Shown one piece after another: positions 36,196 through 43,627 of a stretch of DNA of 64,000 bases; positions within the stretch are counted from its first letter, which is position 1, and the number at the start of each line of letters is the position of its first letter. The stretch covers positions 62,001 through 126,000 of the forward strand of contig NZ_FWXI01000007.1 in assembly GCF_900176355.1 (NCBI RefSeq), read 5' to 3'. The notes under the pieces were generated by a model, which worked only from the letters and a program-made list of their open reading frames with translations, did not search any database and was not told the DNA's origin. The translations under genes and the position numbers were made by a program. This DNA comes from Sporomusa malonica (GTDB lineage: Bacteria; Bacillota; Negativicutes; Sporomusales; Sporomusaceae).

Positions 36196-38304
36196 ATGGC
36201 GCTTCGTGATGATGACAAAGATTTTTTACGGCAGCTAGCTTGGATTTATCCTAGTGACTATATGGCAGAACTCAAAGAGTTGGTCGAGGCTGTCGTTAAA
36301 GAACAGTTGGCTGCAGGCGAGCGCCAAAATATCCGCGACATTGTCTGGGGTATCATGAATAAAAGTCGGTCTGGGGCGAGTGATGCTTCGCCTGACCAAG
36401 ATAGCGCCAGTGACCAAGCGGCTCAAGCGGAAGCTGACCGGGAAGTGCGGGAAAAAGTGCTGTCAGCGCTTAGTGCCGGTAAGCCGCATATCCCCGCCGG
36501 AATGGGGCCTGAGGGTATTGGGCCGCTCATCGAAACACTTGCTGCTGACGTGGGCGCAGCCGCCTGTGCCAGGACGGCGCTTAGTTCTTTAACTGATAGC
36601 GGTGCTATAGATGCTTTTTGCAGTGAGTGGGCTAAGAGCCGGTGTCCTGAGCTGGAAGAAATATTACTTGAAGCTGGGTATCTGGCTTCACAGCCACTGG
36701 GCATCAGGTTGTCAACTGTATTGAAAACAGGTGCAGACAGGGTTATGTTAGACGATGGGCCGGAACTTGTGCCTGAGTTGCTAATCGCTGTTGATGATTC
36801 TGACCGGATTATTGCCGGACGTGCCAGACGGTTGCTCTTAACGTTAACTGACAGGCAAGCCATTGACGCTGTATGTGAAATCGTATTGGCTGAGGCTGAT
36901 AATGAACGATTGAAATCATGGGCTGTTATTGCACGCTACGCTCCATCTAATGACAGCCGGGCTGCCTTTTTCTACGCAGCGACCGGACAATGGGATAAGT
37001 ATTATGCACTTGACTGGCAGGAAGCACGGCCGCTCTTGGCTAAAGGCTACAAGGAAGCTGGATCTGCTGAGAGGCAGCGTTTTCTGGAGGTTGTTCGCAA
37101 AGATGGTCAAAGCCTGCTGCTAGCCGGACTGCTCTTAGAGAACAGTGGTCATGACGAATATGAGGAAATTACTACGAAAGATTGGGAGACCATGCTTGAG
37201 CTGCTGGTTAGTCAGCAGCGATGGCCTGAGTTATATCGCCTTGCCTTTCGCGCGCCGGTAAACTGGGCAGCCGAGATTACGCTAATGCTGCAAAGTGCAG
37301 GCTGGCAACCGCGGGCATGGGAACGCCCGGGGTGGGAGAAAACCCTGGCTGTATGTCCTCAAAATGGACGAGAGGCTTTTGTTCCTGACGGTAGGGAAAT
37401 GGCTTTACTGGAGTTCGCGCTGACAGATACCGTTATTGAGTGTGCGGCATTTCATCCTAATGGGCGGATTGTGGCGGGCGGAGGTCGGGATGGCCGGCTG
37501 AGATTATGGCAGATCGGCAGCCGTCATGTATGGCGAACGGTAGATATTCATGCTGATGCCATTACGGCAATCGCCTTTACGCCTGACGGGCGCTATTTGG
37601 CAACTGCTGGACGGGAAGGAAAAGCACATACTTGGCGGCTGCCTGAGGTAAAATGGGTTAACAGTGTAAACGGTCAGCCAGGGATGGTAACTGCGCTGGA
37701 GGCTGACTACAGTGGTCAACTACTGGCAGCTGCTTGTGCCGGTGGCGCGGCAGCTGCCAGGGTTTGGGGCTGGGATGGTGCGTATATGGTCAATCAGGGG
37801 CAGTATCCGGGCAGTGTTTTTGGTGCAGCTGCTGTCAATGCCCAGCTGCGGGTGGCAGTTGGTGGTGGGCGGGACGGAAAGATCAGGGTATATGCGCTAA
37901 CAGGCAGTAAATGCGGCAACCGGTCTTGGGCGGCCCACATCGGCGCAGTGGAGTCCTTGAAGCTGAGCGGAGATGGCAGAATAGCCGTAAGTACGGGCGC
38001 GGACGGCATGTTAAGGGTATGGCAGCCTGAGTGCGGCCAATTATTATGGAGTATGCCAGAGTCGGGCAGGCTGCTGGCAGTCAGCTATGATGGCTCGACA
38101 GCGGCAGTAAGCAAACCAGAAGACGGGATTATTGCCATTAAACAAATACGCATGATAAAGCCGCTGGCCCGTGCTACTCATGCAGATTGGCGACAGGCCC
38201 AAGAGCTAATGGCAGTGCCGGATCTTGTGCCGGCGGTCGGGCAGGCGGTGACGTTTTTACATACTCTGTTGGCCGGGAAATTCCGGTATGACATTATGCT
38301 CTAG
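36196..38304 (+). CDS. Large HEAT-like and WD40-repeat protein of the Ycf46/Ycf35 cassette
   Basis: A 702-residue cytoplasmic protein without signal peptide or membrane segments. A charged N-terminal part (about 1-85) leads into an alpha-helical, HEAT-like region (about 85-400, for example DSDRIIAGRARRLLLTLTD). From about residue 410 to 650 there are roughly five or six WD40-type blades, such as CAAFHPNGRIVAGGGRDGRL followed by RLWQ, and AIAFTPDGRYLATAGREGK. These arrangements usually serve as a scaffold for protein binding. It opens a tightly packed six-gene operon; AGGTGG lies before the ATG. No enzymatic motif is visible. Its function is unknown. Confidence 0.75.
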   Translation: MALRDDDKDFLRQLAWIYPSDYMAELKELVEAVVKEQLAAGERQNIRDIVWGIMNKSRSGASDASPDQDSASDQAAQAEADREVREKVLSALSAGKPHIPAGMGPEGIGPLIETLAADVGAAACARTALSSLTDSGAIDAFCSEWAKSRCPELEEILLEAGYLASQPLGIRLSTVLKTGADRVMLDDGPELVPELLIAVDDSDRIIAGRARRLLLTLTDRQAIDAVCEIVLAEADNERLKSWAVIARYAPSNDSRAAFFYAATGQWDKYYALDWQEARPLLAKGYKEAGSAERQRFLEVVRKDGQSLLLAGLLLENSGHDEYEEITTKDWETMLELLVSQQRWPELYRLAFRAPVNWAAEITLMLQSAGWQPRAWERPGWEKTLAVCPQNGREAFVPDGREMALLEFALTDTVIECAAFHPNGRIVAGGGRDGRLRLWQIGSRHVWRTVDIHADAITAIAFTPDGRYLATAGREGKAHTWRLPEVKWVNSVNGQPGMVTALEADYSGQLLAAACAGGAAAARVWGWDGAYMVNQGQYPGSVFGAAAVNAQLRVAVGGGRDGKIRVYALTGSKCGNRSWAAHIGAVESLKLSGDGRIAVSTGADGMLRVWQPECGQLLWSMPESGRLLAVSYDGSTAAVSKPEDGIIAIKQIRMIKPLARATHADWRQAQELMAVPDLVPAVGQAVTFLHTLLAGKFRYDIML

Positions 38305-38322
38305 TCATAGGGAGGGGATCGG

Positions 38323-39648
38323 GTGGCTGGACGGTTGGTAATTGATTTTGGCAATGCATATACGGTAGCTGCCTATTGGCGGCAAGTGTCCCGGCAGGCT
38401 GAGACGCTCTATGTGCCTGGGGTTATGCGGCCGATACGCACAAGCACTGACCGTAATGGCAAGGCTGTATATGCAGCTCCCGCTCTGATCCTGTATGGGG
38501 GAGCGGCTGAGGAATATTTGATCGGGCAGGAGGTTGCCGAGAATTTGAGCGGCCTGACAGATGACCGGAAGATATTTAGTAATCTAAAGCTAGATATTAT
38601 TACCGGTAAACGGGTGTACAGTGCGGCCGGCGGCCGGCGGCTCTCTGGTCAAGAGATAGCCAGAGACTATATAGCTGCGGTCATCAGCCGGGCCGGTCAA
38701 GCTCTTGGCTTAGGTAGTGAAGCTGTCATTACCTTTACTGTGCCGGTGGCAGCCTGTATGGATGAGGCTGTCTGGCAGCGGTATCGCAGCTGGCTGGCAG
38801 GTGCTGTCAGGCAGGCTGGTTTTACCCGGATGGAGCTGGTAGAGCACCCTTGGGCAGCTGCCTGGGGGGCAGGTATGCGAATAAAGCCGGAGGACCGATA
38901 TCTTGTACTGGATCTAGATGCTGGTATTGTAGAAGCAGCTGTTGTTCAAGCAGGTCATAGTTTAGGCTGCGATGAGCGGCAGCTACGGGTTTTAAGTCAT
39001 GTCCGCGAGTGGCTAATGGGGCCAACGGTTGGGCAAGCGAGTGATAATGAGTGCGCCAATCAGTTAGAAACGATACTGCAGCAGACACTCCGCCAGGCGG
39101 CCAGGCTGGGATATGCCGGGGATGATTTGGCCGGGGTCATTGTGACCGGGGACGGTGGTCAACAGCTGCCGTTCAAGCAAGGTATACATGATTTCTTTGT
39201 AGGAATTCCTATTTATGATAAACGTTTACTTGATGCCGCCGCCTGTGGCGCTGCAGCGTTAACTGCAGGCTTTGATGCCTGTGGTTATATCAGGCACAAC
39301 TATGGGCTGCGCTATTTAGATCAGGACCACTATCAATACCGGCTGTTGACGGTGAGCGGAACTTTTTATCCTAGTGATGGCCCTGTTGCTGAGCTGACTA
39401 TTAGGGCCGGTTATGAAGGACAGCAGGAGTATGCATTGTTTATTTACCGCCTGGAGCAGGGCGGCAGTCATTGTATTAATGAAGATAGTCCGCTCATTAT
39501 AACGACAGGTGCTCCGGCCAGCTCTGGTCAGGCGGCTATTCAAGCCAGTATCAGCATTGATGGAGCCGGGCAGCTGGTAGTAACGGCTTACGAGGTTGGC
39601 AGCAAGCAGATACTTGTTAACAACGCACCGGCAGCCAAGCTTATGTAG
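38323..39648 (+). CDS. Hsp70-like actin-fold ATPase with short beta substrate-binding-like domain
   Basis: A 441-residue protein with the actin/Hsp70 nucleotide-binding fold. The phosphate-1 loop is VIDFGNAYTVAAYW (6-19), the connecting motif VEHPWAAAWGAG is at 173-184, phosphate-2 is LVLDLDAGIVEAAV at 194-207, and the adenosine motif VIVTGDGGQQLP is at 272-283. Residues about 335-435 resemble the beta part of an Hsp70 substrate-binding domain (ISIDGAGQLVVTAYEVGSK); the alpha-helical lid is missing. Hsp70 proper has about 610 residues, so this is a compact relative. It starts with GTG after GGGAGGGG. It lies 18 bases after the HEAT/WD40 gene and may act as a chaperone-like partner of the cassette AAA+ protein. 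Confidence 0.82.
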   Translation: MAGRLVIDFGNAYTVAAYWRQVSRQAETLYVPGVMRPIRTSTDRNGKAVYAAPALILYGGAAEEYLIGQEVAENLSGLTDDRKIFSNLKLDIITGKRVYSAAGGRRLSGQEIARDYIAAVISRAGQALGLGSEAVITFTVPVAACMDEAVWQRYRSWLAGAVRQAGFTRMELVEHPWAAAWGAGMRIKPEDRYLVLDLDAGIVEAAVVQAGHSLGCDERQLRVLSHVREWLMGPTVGQASDNECANQLETILQQTLRQAARLGYAGDDLAGVIVTGDGGQQLPFKQGIHDFFVGIPIYDKRLLDAAACGAAALTAGFDACGYIRHNYGLRYLDQDHYQYRLLTVSGTFYPSDGPVAELTIRAGYEGQQEYALFIYRLEQGGSHCINEDSPLIITTGAPASSGQAAIQASISIDGAGQLVVTAYEVGSKQILVNNAPAAKLM

Positions 39649-39662
39649 AGGAGGGAATAACA

Positions 39663-40043
39663 ATGTCGCATTTTACTCAGGTAGCCACTAAGATTGCCAA
39701 TAAAGAATTATTGCTGACCTGTCTTAAAGAGTTAGGCTATGAGATTGAGGAAAAAGTGTCAATCAGAGGGTACCGCGGCCAGGAAACGCCAGTTGATATT
39801 GCTGTGCGCATGCGGCAGGGATATGATATTGGTTTTACACTAGGTGCTGACGGGACATATAGCTTTGTGGCTGACTGGTTTGGGGTGCAGGGTGTGAGTG
39901 AGCAGCAGTTTACTACCAAAGTTCAGCAGCAGTACGCCCTGGGGACAGTGATGGAACAGGTTAATCGCCAGGGATTTAATGTTGTCGAGCAGCAGCGGGA
40001 TCAGGACGGCCAAATCAGACTAATCGTAAGACGTTGGGTGTGA
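39663..40043 (+). CDS. DUF1257 (Ycf35-like) protein
   Basis: A 126-residue soluble protein of the DUF1257 family, which includes chloroplast and cyanobacterial Ycf35. The start SHFTQVATKIANKELLLTCL and the ending around ALGTVMEQVNRQGFNVVEQQ are typical. Function is unknown. In cyanobacteria and some bacteria the family is found near a Ycf46-type AAA+ ATPase and DUF2997, as here. AGGAGGG lies before the ATG, 14 bases after the previous gene. Confidence 0.85.
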   Translation: MSHFTQVATKIANKELLLTCLKELGYEIEEKVSIRGYRGQETPVDIAVRMRQGYDIGFTLGADGTYSFVADWFGVQGVSEQQFTTKVQQQYALGTVMEQVNRQGFNVVEQQRDQDGQIRLIVRRWV

Positions 40044-40069
40044 GATGGCAGAATGAAGGAGGTAAGGGA

Positions 40070-41617
40070 ATGGATAATTTTGCCGAGCAATTTGATACAT
40101 ATATAAGAGCGCGTGTCACACTTGTTGTTATTGTGACACCTGAGGAACAGCGGGCTATTGAACATGTCAAGACGGTGTGTGAGCAGAAAAACCGTACTTG
40201 TCTGTCATGGGATGTTGCTGACGGGTTTGTTGTATTGGCTGGGAGGACTTCCCTGGATTTAAAATGCCGGGACCCGCTGGTGGCGCTTGATCTAATGGAA
40301 AAGACAGGGATGGATAATACCGGAGCTATCTTTGTCTGTAAGGATTTTCACGACTTTTGGACCAACCCGCCTGTCAGGCGCAAACTTAGAAGCGTAGTAC
40401 AACGCCTGACCCAAACCCGGACCTCTATTGTGATTACAACCCCTACCGGCCAAATTCCCGATGAATTGCAGGATGAGGCTGTGGTTATCCACCTGCGGCG
40501 TCCGAACGGAGAAGAACTTGACAATGTACTAGACGGTCTGTTAAAAGGTGCCAATGTTAAAATGAACCTGACAGAAACCGGACGGGAAAAGGTTGTCCAG
40601 GCCGCAATGGGGATGACAGCCGGTCAGGCCCGGCGGGTATTTTCTAAAGCGATTGTTACCTGTGGCTGCTTGGATGACCGCAGTATCTCCCTGATTACTG
40701 AAGAAAAGGCTCAGCTGGTACGTCAAAGTGAAGCGCTTGAGTTCCTGAGCACTACTGAGACAGCCGAAAGCGTTGGCGGCCTGGGTGTCTTAAAAGACTG
40801 GCTCCGGCTTAGGGAAAAAGCCTTTACCAAAGATGCCCGCGATTATGGTCTGCCTGCACCTAAAGGGATTGCCATGGTCGGTATCCCTGGAACAGGCAAG
40901 AGCTTAACCGCGAAAATGATCAGTGGCCTGTGGCAGTTGCCGCTTTTAAGATTGGATGTCGGCGCTTTGTTTGGCTCCTATGTCGGCGAGTCGGAAGACA
41001 GAACCCGCCGGGCACTGCACATTGCCGAGACGATTGCCCCCTGCATTTTGTGGGTTGATGAAATTGAAAAAGCATTTGCCTTCGGTTCTGGCGATGCCGG
41101 TACCAGTCAGCGTGTGTTTGCCACCCTTCTAACCTGGATGCAGGATAAAAAAGCGCCCTGCTTTGTTGTCGCTACTGCCAACAACATTGCCGCCTTGCCG
41201 CCTGAACTTATGCGCAAAGGCCGGTTTGATGAAATCTTCTTTCTTGACTTACCCCATATGGCTGAGCGCCGCGAAATCTTTGTCACTCATCTCAAACGCC
41301 GTAACCGTTCGCCGCGCGAATTTGATATCAAGCGCCTGATAAAAGAGTCGGACGGCTATGTCGGGGCTGAGATTGAACAGGCTATTATTGATGCCATGTA
41401 CCTTGCCTTTAGTGATAATATGCGCGAAATCACCACTGAGGATATTGTGTTGTCGTTAAAACGCCAAGTACCGCTATCAGTTTCCCAGCGGGAAAATATT
41501 CAGTACCTTCGGCAGTGGCTGCAAGAAGGCCGCGCCCAGTCGGCCTCCTATCCGGGTGAATTTGCTGGCGAACCAGGTTCCGGTCAGGTACTCTTAGAAA
41601 TTGAGGAGCAGGACTAA
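40070..41617 (+). CDS. Ycf46-type AAA+ ATPase
   Basis: A 515-residue AAA+ protein. Residues about 1-220 form a degenerate N-terminal ATPase-like domain (VTLVVIVTPEEQRAIEHVK), and the C-terminal AAA domain has Walker A GIPGTGKS (271-278), Walker B CILWVDEI (325-332), sensor 1 in ATANN (368-372) and arginine fingers in RKGRFD (382-387). The order and length match Ycf46, known from chloroplast and cyanobacterial genomes, which resembles FtsH and p97 but has no protease domain. It probably remodels a protein using ATP. AGGAGG lies 8 bases before the ATG at 40070; an earlier frame start overlaps the previous gene. Confidence 0.88.
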   Translation: MDNFAEQFDTYIRARVTLVVIVTPEEQRAIEHVKTVCEQKNRTCLSWDVADGFVVLAGRTSLDLKCRDPLVALDLMEKTGMDNTGAIFVCKDFHDFWTNPPVRRKLRSVVQRLTQTRTSIVITTPTGQIPDELQDEAVVIHLRRPNGEELDNVLDGLLKGANVKMNLTETGREKVVQAAMGMTAGQARRVFSKAIVTCGCLDDRSISLITEEKAQLVRQSEALEFLSTTETAESVGGLGVLKDWLRLREKAFTKDARDYGLPAPKGIAMVGIPGTGKSLTAKMISGLWQLPLLRLDVGALFGSYVGESEDRTRRALHIAETIAPCILWVDEIEKAFAFGSGDAGTSQRVFATLLTWMQDKKAPCFVVATANNIAALPPELMRKGRFDEIFFLDLPHMAERREIFVTHLKRRNRSPREFDIKRLIKESDGYVGAEIEQAIIDAMYLAFSDNMREITTEDIVLSLKRQVPLSVSQRENIQYLRQWLQEGRAQSASYPGEFAGEPGSGQVLLEIEEQD

Positions 41618-41637
41618 AGCGGAAAGGGCGGGAGAAG

Positions 41638-41838
41638 ATGGATAAAGAGGAACTGGAGATTACCATTGATGCGAGCGGCAATGTCAGTATCAAAGTGGTT
41701 GGCGCCAAAGGCGGCAAATGTCTGGATATTACCAAGCCGATCGAAGATGCGCTCGGCGAAGTTAAGGTACGTGACATGACGCCCGAGTACTACGAACAGC
41801 CGGCTGATCCTGCGAAAATCAGAGACAACCGGCGATGA
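41638..41838 (+). CDS. DUF2997 small protein
   Basis: A 66-residue protein. Its pattern (LEITIDASGNVSIKVVGAKG, then KCLDITKPIEDALGEV and a tail with Tyr-Tyr-Glu) matches the DUF2997 family, which occurs beside DUF1257 and Ycf46-type genes. The single cysteine (KGGKCLD) is conserved in my memory of the family. Its stop codon overlaps the next ATG (ATGA), so translation is coupled. Function is unknown; it could be a substrate, modified peptide or adaptor for the radical SAM protein, which is an inference. Confidence 0.78.
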   Translation: MDKEELEITIDASGNVSIKVVGAKGGKCLDITKPIEDALGEVKVRDMTPEYYEQPADPAKIRDNRR

Positions 41839-42419
41839 ACGTCCAGGGAAAAAATAGGCAGGGCGGCCTGATTAACATGGCCGCCTTTTTACCTAAATCT
41901 GTTGTAAATGGTCCTGGTCTTCGTGCCGTAGTCTGGGTTCAGGGCTGTCCCCGGCGCTGCCAGGGCTGCTTTAACCAGGACATGCTTGAGTTTAAGGACA
42001 ACCAGGTAGTCTCTGCAGAGGAACTGGCCAGCAGTATTCTGGCTATCCAGGGGATTAATGGCGTCACTTTCTCCGGGGGCGAACCATTTGCTCAAGCCGA
42101 CTCCATCGCTGAGCTGGCTGAGTACTTAGCTATACAGGGGTTAACGATAACCATTTTTACAGGTTATACCTATCAGGAACTTAAGGCTGCGGCTAACCCC
42201 GGCTGGAATAGGCTGCTTGCAGTTGCTGACTTGCTGGTCGCCGGGCCGTATGTTAAAGAGCGTCCTTCGAACGAGTATCTCTTAGGATCGGCTAACCAAG
42301 AACTTATTTTTCTTACCGACAGACTGCGAGAGCATCCGGATTTTACAAAAAATGCTGGTCATGCACGGGAGTTTAGTATTGATGCTGCAGGCAATATTGT
42401 TATATCAGGTCTTGGATGA
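41835..42419 (+). CDS. Radical SAM protein of the NrdG/activase type
   Basis: A 194-residue radical SAM enzyme. The 4Fe-4S motif is CPRRCQGC (CxxxCxxC) near residue 40, preceded by SVVNGPGLRAVVWVQG; SAM contacts are VTFSGGEPFAQ; LLVAGPYV follows. The size and motifs are those of glycyl-radical activases such as NrdG or PflA-like proteins, but no glycyl-radical enzyme gene is adjacent. It ends the cassette and overlaps the DUF2997 gene by 4 bases. In this context it may modify a cassette protein. An alternative start at 41877 would give a shorter N terminus. Confidence 0.85.
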   Translation: MNVQGKNRQGGLINMAAFLPKSVVNGPGLRAVVWVQGCPRRCQGCFNQDMLEFKDNQVVSAEELASSILAIQGINGVTFSGGEPFAQADSIAELAEYLAIQGLTITIFTGYTYQELKAAANPGWNRLLAVADLLVAGPYVKERPSNEYLLGSANQELIFLTDRLREHPDFTKNAGHAREFSIDAAGNIVISGLG

Positions 42420-42439
42420 TGAGGTAATACAAATTATTT

Positions 42440-42472
42440 CCTGGCATTAAAGTGCCAGGCTTTACTTTTTTA
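42440..42472 (+). terminator. Terminator after the six-gene cassette
   Basis: A perfect 7-bp stem (42440-42446 with 42453-42459) followed by a T-rich run, 20 bases after the radical SAM gene. Confidence 0.8.
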
Positions 42473-42570
42473 TGATAATATTAGATAATGAGGGATACTA
42501 TACTGGCGTAAATTTTGTGTTTACACATATGTTTATTAGTGGAAGGCGTGGTAGTGTGAGGTGTGGCTGT

Positions 42571-43110
42571 GTGCTTCAAGGGGAAAAGGTCTGCATGCGG
42601 ACTGTGCGGGAGTGTGACCTTGAATTAATTTATAGGTTAATGACAGACGTATCAGAAAAAGGCGAGTATTGGCTGATTGATATTCCGGCTGAGCCTGCAT
42701 TTCGCCGTGGTTTTTCTGAAAGAGGGTTTTGGCATGAGAATTTTGGCCGGATGCTGATTACCGATAAAGAACAAGAGGGTAGAATTGTCGGCGAGATTAT
42801 CTATTATAGAAATGCTGATTACCGAGCCGGGTATGAGGTCGGCTATCAGATTTTTAAACGTGAAGATAGAGGAAGAGGCTATATGTCTGAGTCATTGGCG
42901 CTGTTTTCGGCATTTTTATTTGAGTCAAAGCCTATCCCCAGACTGCAGCTTACCGTGGTTGCCGGTAATGAGGCCAGCCGTAAGGTGGCTGAGAAGTGTG
43001 GCTACCGTTATGAAGGAACCTTGAGAAAAGCCGCGTTTCATGCCGGTAAATATGTTGACCTGGAGCTGCTGGGCCTTGTTAGAGGGGAGTGCCTCCCGCT
43101 TCAACTGTAG
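42571..43110 (+). CDS. GNAT-family N-acetyltransferase (RimJ/RimL-like)
   Basis: A 179-residue acetyltransferase with the GNAT fold. The beta-strand and acetyl-CoA region read VGYQIFKREDRGRGYMSESL, followed by LQLTVVAGNEASRKVAEKCG and YRYEGTLRKAAF, as in RimJ/RimL-type enzymes acting on protein N termini or small amines. The substrate is unknown. An earlier in-frame ATG at 42472 lies in the terminator tail, so GTG at 42571 (with GAGGTG before it) is preferred. Confidence 0.85.
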   Translation: MLQGEKVCMRTVRECDLELIYRLMTDVSEKGEYWLIDIPAEPAFRRGFSERGFWHENFGRMLITDKEQEGRIVGEIIYYRNADYRAGYEVGYQIFKREDRGRGYMSESLALFSAFLFESKPIPRLQLTVVAGNEASRKVAEKCGYRYEGTLRKAAFHAGKYVDLELLGLVRGECLPLQL

Positions 43111-43166
43111 CATAGGCATGAAAAGACAGAGCTGGTGACATACTACTCCTAAAAGGGGTGGTCACA

Positions 43167-43364
43167 GTGAAAGCGACAAGGGCTGAAGAAATAATGAAGT
43201 CGGCTGATATTATTGGCGTAAAGTACCGCAATAATTATGTTTGGATTGAAGATGTGGATAAAGGCCGGAATACTGCTCATGTAACTTACCTTGAGAAACG
43301 TAATACACTTCACGTAGATATTGATCAACTGGAAGAAACAGGCCCGGTAACACACTTACATTAG
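43167..43364 (+). CDS. sspH: SspH-type small acid-soluble spore protein
   Basis: A 65-residue protein of the H-type small acid-soluble spore protein family. The pattern KATRAEEIMKSADIIGVKY, YVWIEDVDKGRNTAHVTYLE and HVDIDQLEE matches SspH, found only in endospore formers. It is probably made in the forespore. GTG at 43167 follows AAAAGGGGTG by 6 bases; GTG at 43158 overlaps that site. This gene is the best single marker in the window that the organism makes endospores. Confidence 0.85.
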   Translation: MKATRAEEIMKSADIIGVKYRNNYVWIEDVDKGRNTAHVTYLEKRNTLHVDIDQLEETGPVTHLH

Positions 43365-43368
43365 AGAT

Positions 43369-43457
43369 AAAAAGCGAGATTGCTATGCTGCTGCTTACAA
43401 TGACTGTGGATCAAGTTCTTTGTCATTGTGAAGGTTTGTGAAGCAATCTCGCTTTTT
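43369..43457 (+). terminator. Large branched terminator hairpin after sspH
   Basis: A perfect 16-bp outer stem (43369-43384 with 43442-43457), ending in five T residues. Inside is a second stem (43397-43404 with 43422-43429). It is unusually long for a terminator. Confidence 0.75.
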
Positions 43458-43575
43458 GCCTTAGTGTATTGGGGATTTGGTTCTAGGATTTATCTGGGAA
43501 TAAGTTGGAAACCAGCAGGAATATGCTGCGCGCTGTAGTATATAGTTGTCAGAGGTATCTTTCTTCGTTAACAAC

Positions 43576-43606
43576 GAAAACCGCCATACTAAGGCGGTTT
43601 TCTCTT
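43576..43606 (+). terminator. Terminator-like hairpin just before cydD
   Basis: A perfect 10-bp stem (43576-43585 with 43593-43602) with a T-rich end, 22 bases before cydD. It either insulates cydDC or ends a short unannotated transcript from 43458 onward. Confidence 0.7.
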
Positions 43607-43627
43607 TACACTAGATGTAGGTGATGT

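Noticed and set aside
36196..42419. Anti-phage defence island reading of the cassette
   Set aside because: There is no nuclease, toxin, transmembrane effector or mobile-element context, and the composition matches its neighbours. A housekeeping or redox role fits better.
42472..42570. Longer N terminus for the GNAT protein
   Set aside because: The upstream ATG falls in the T tail of the cassette terminator and the added residues do not fit the family; GTG at 42571 is preferred.
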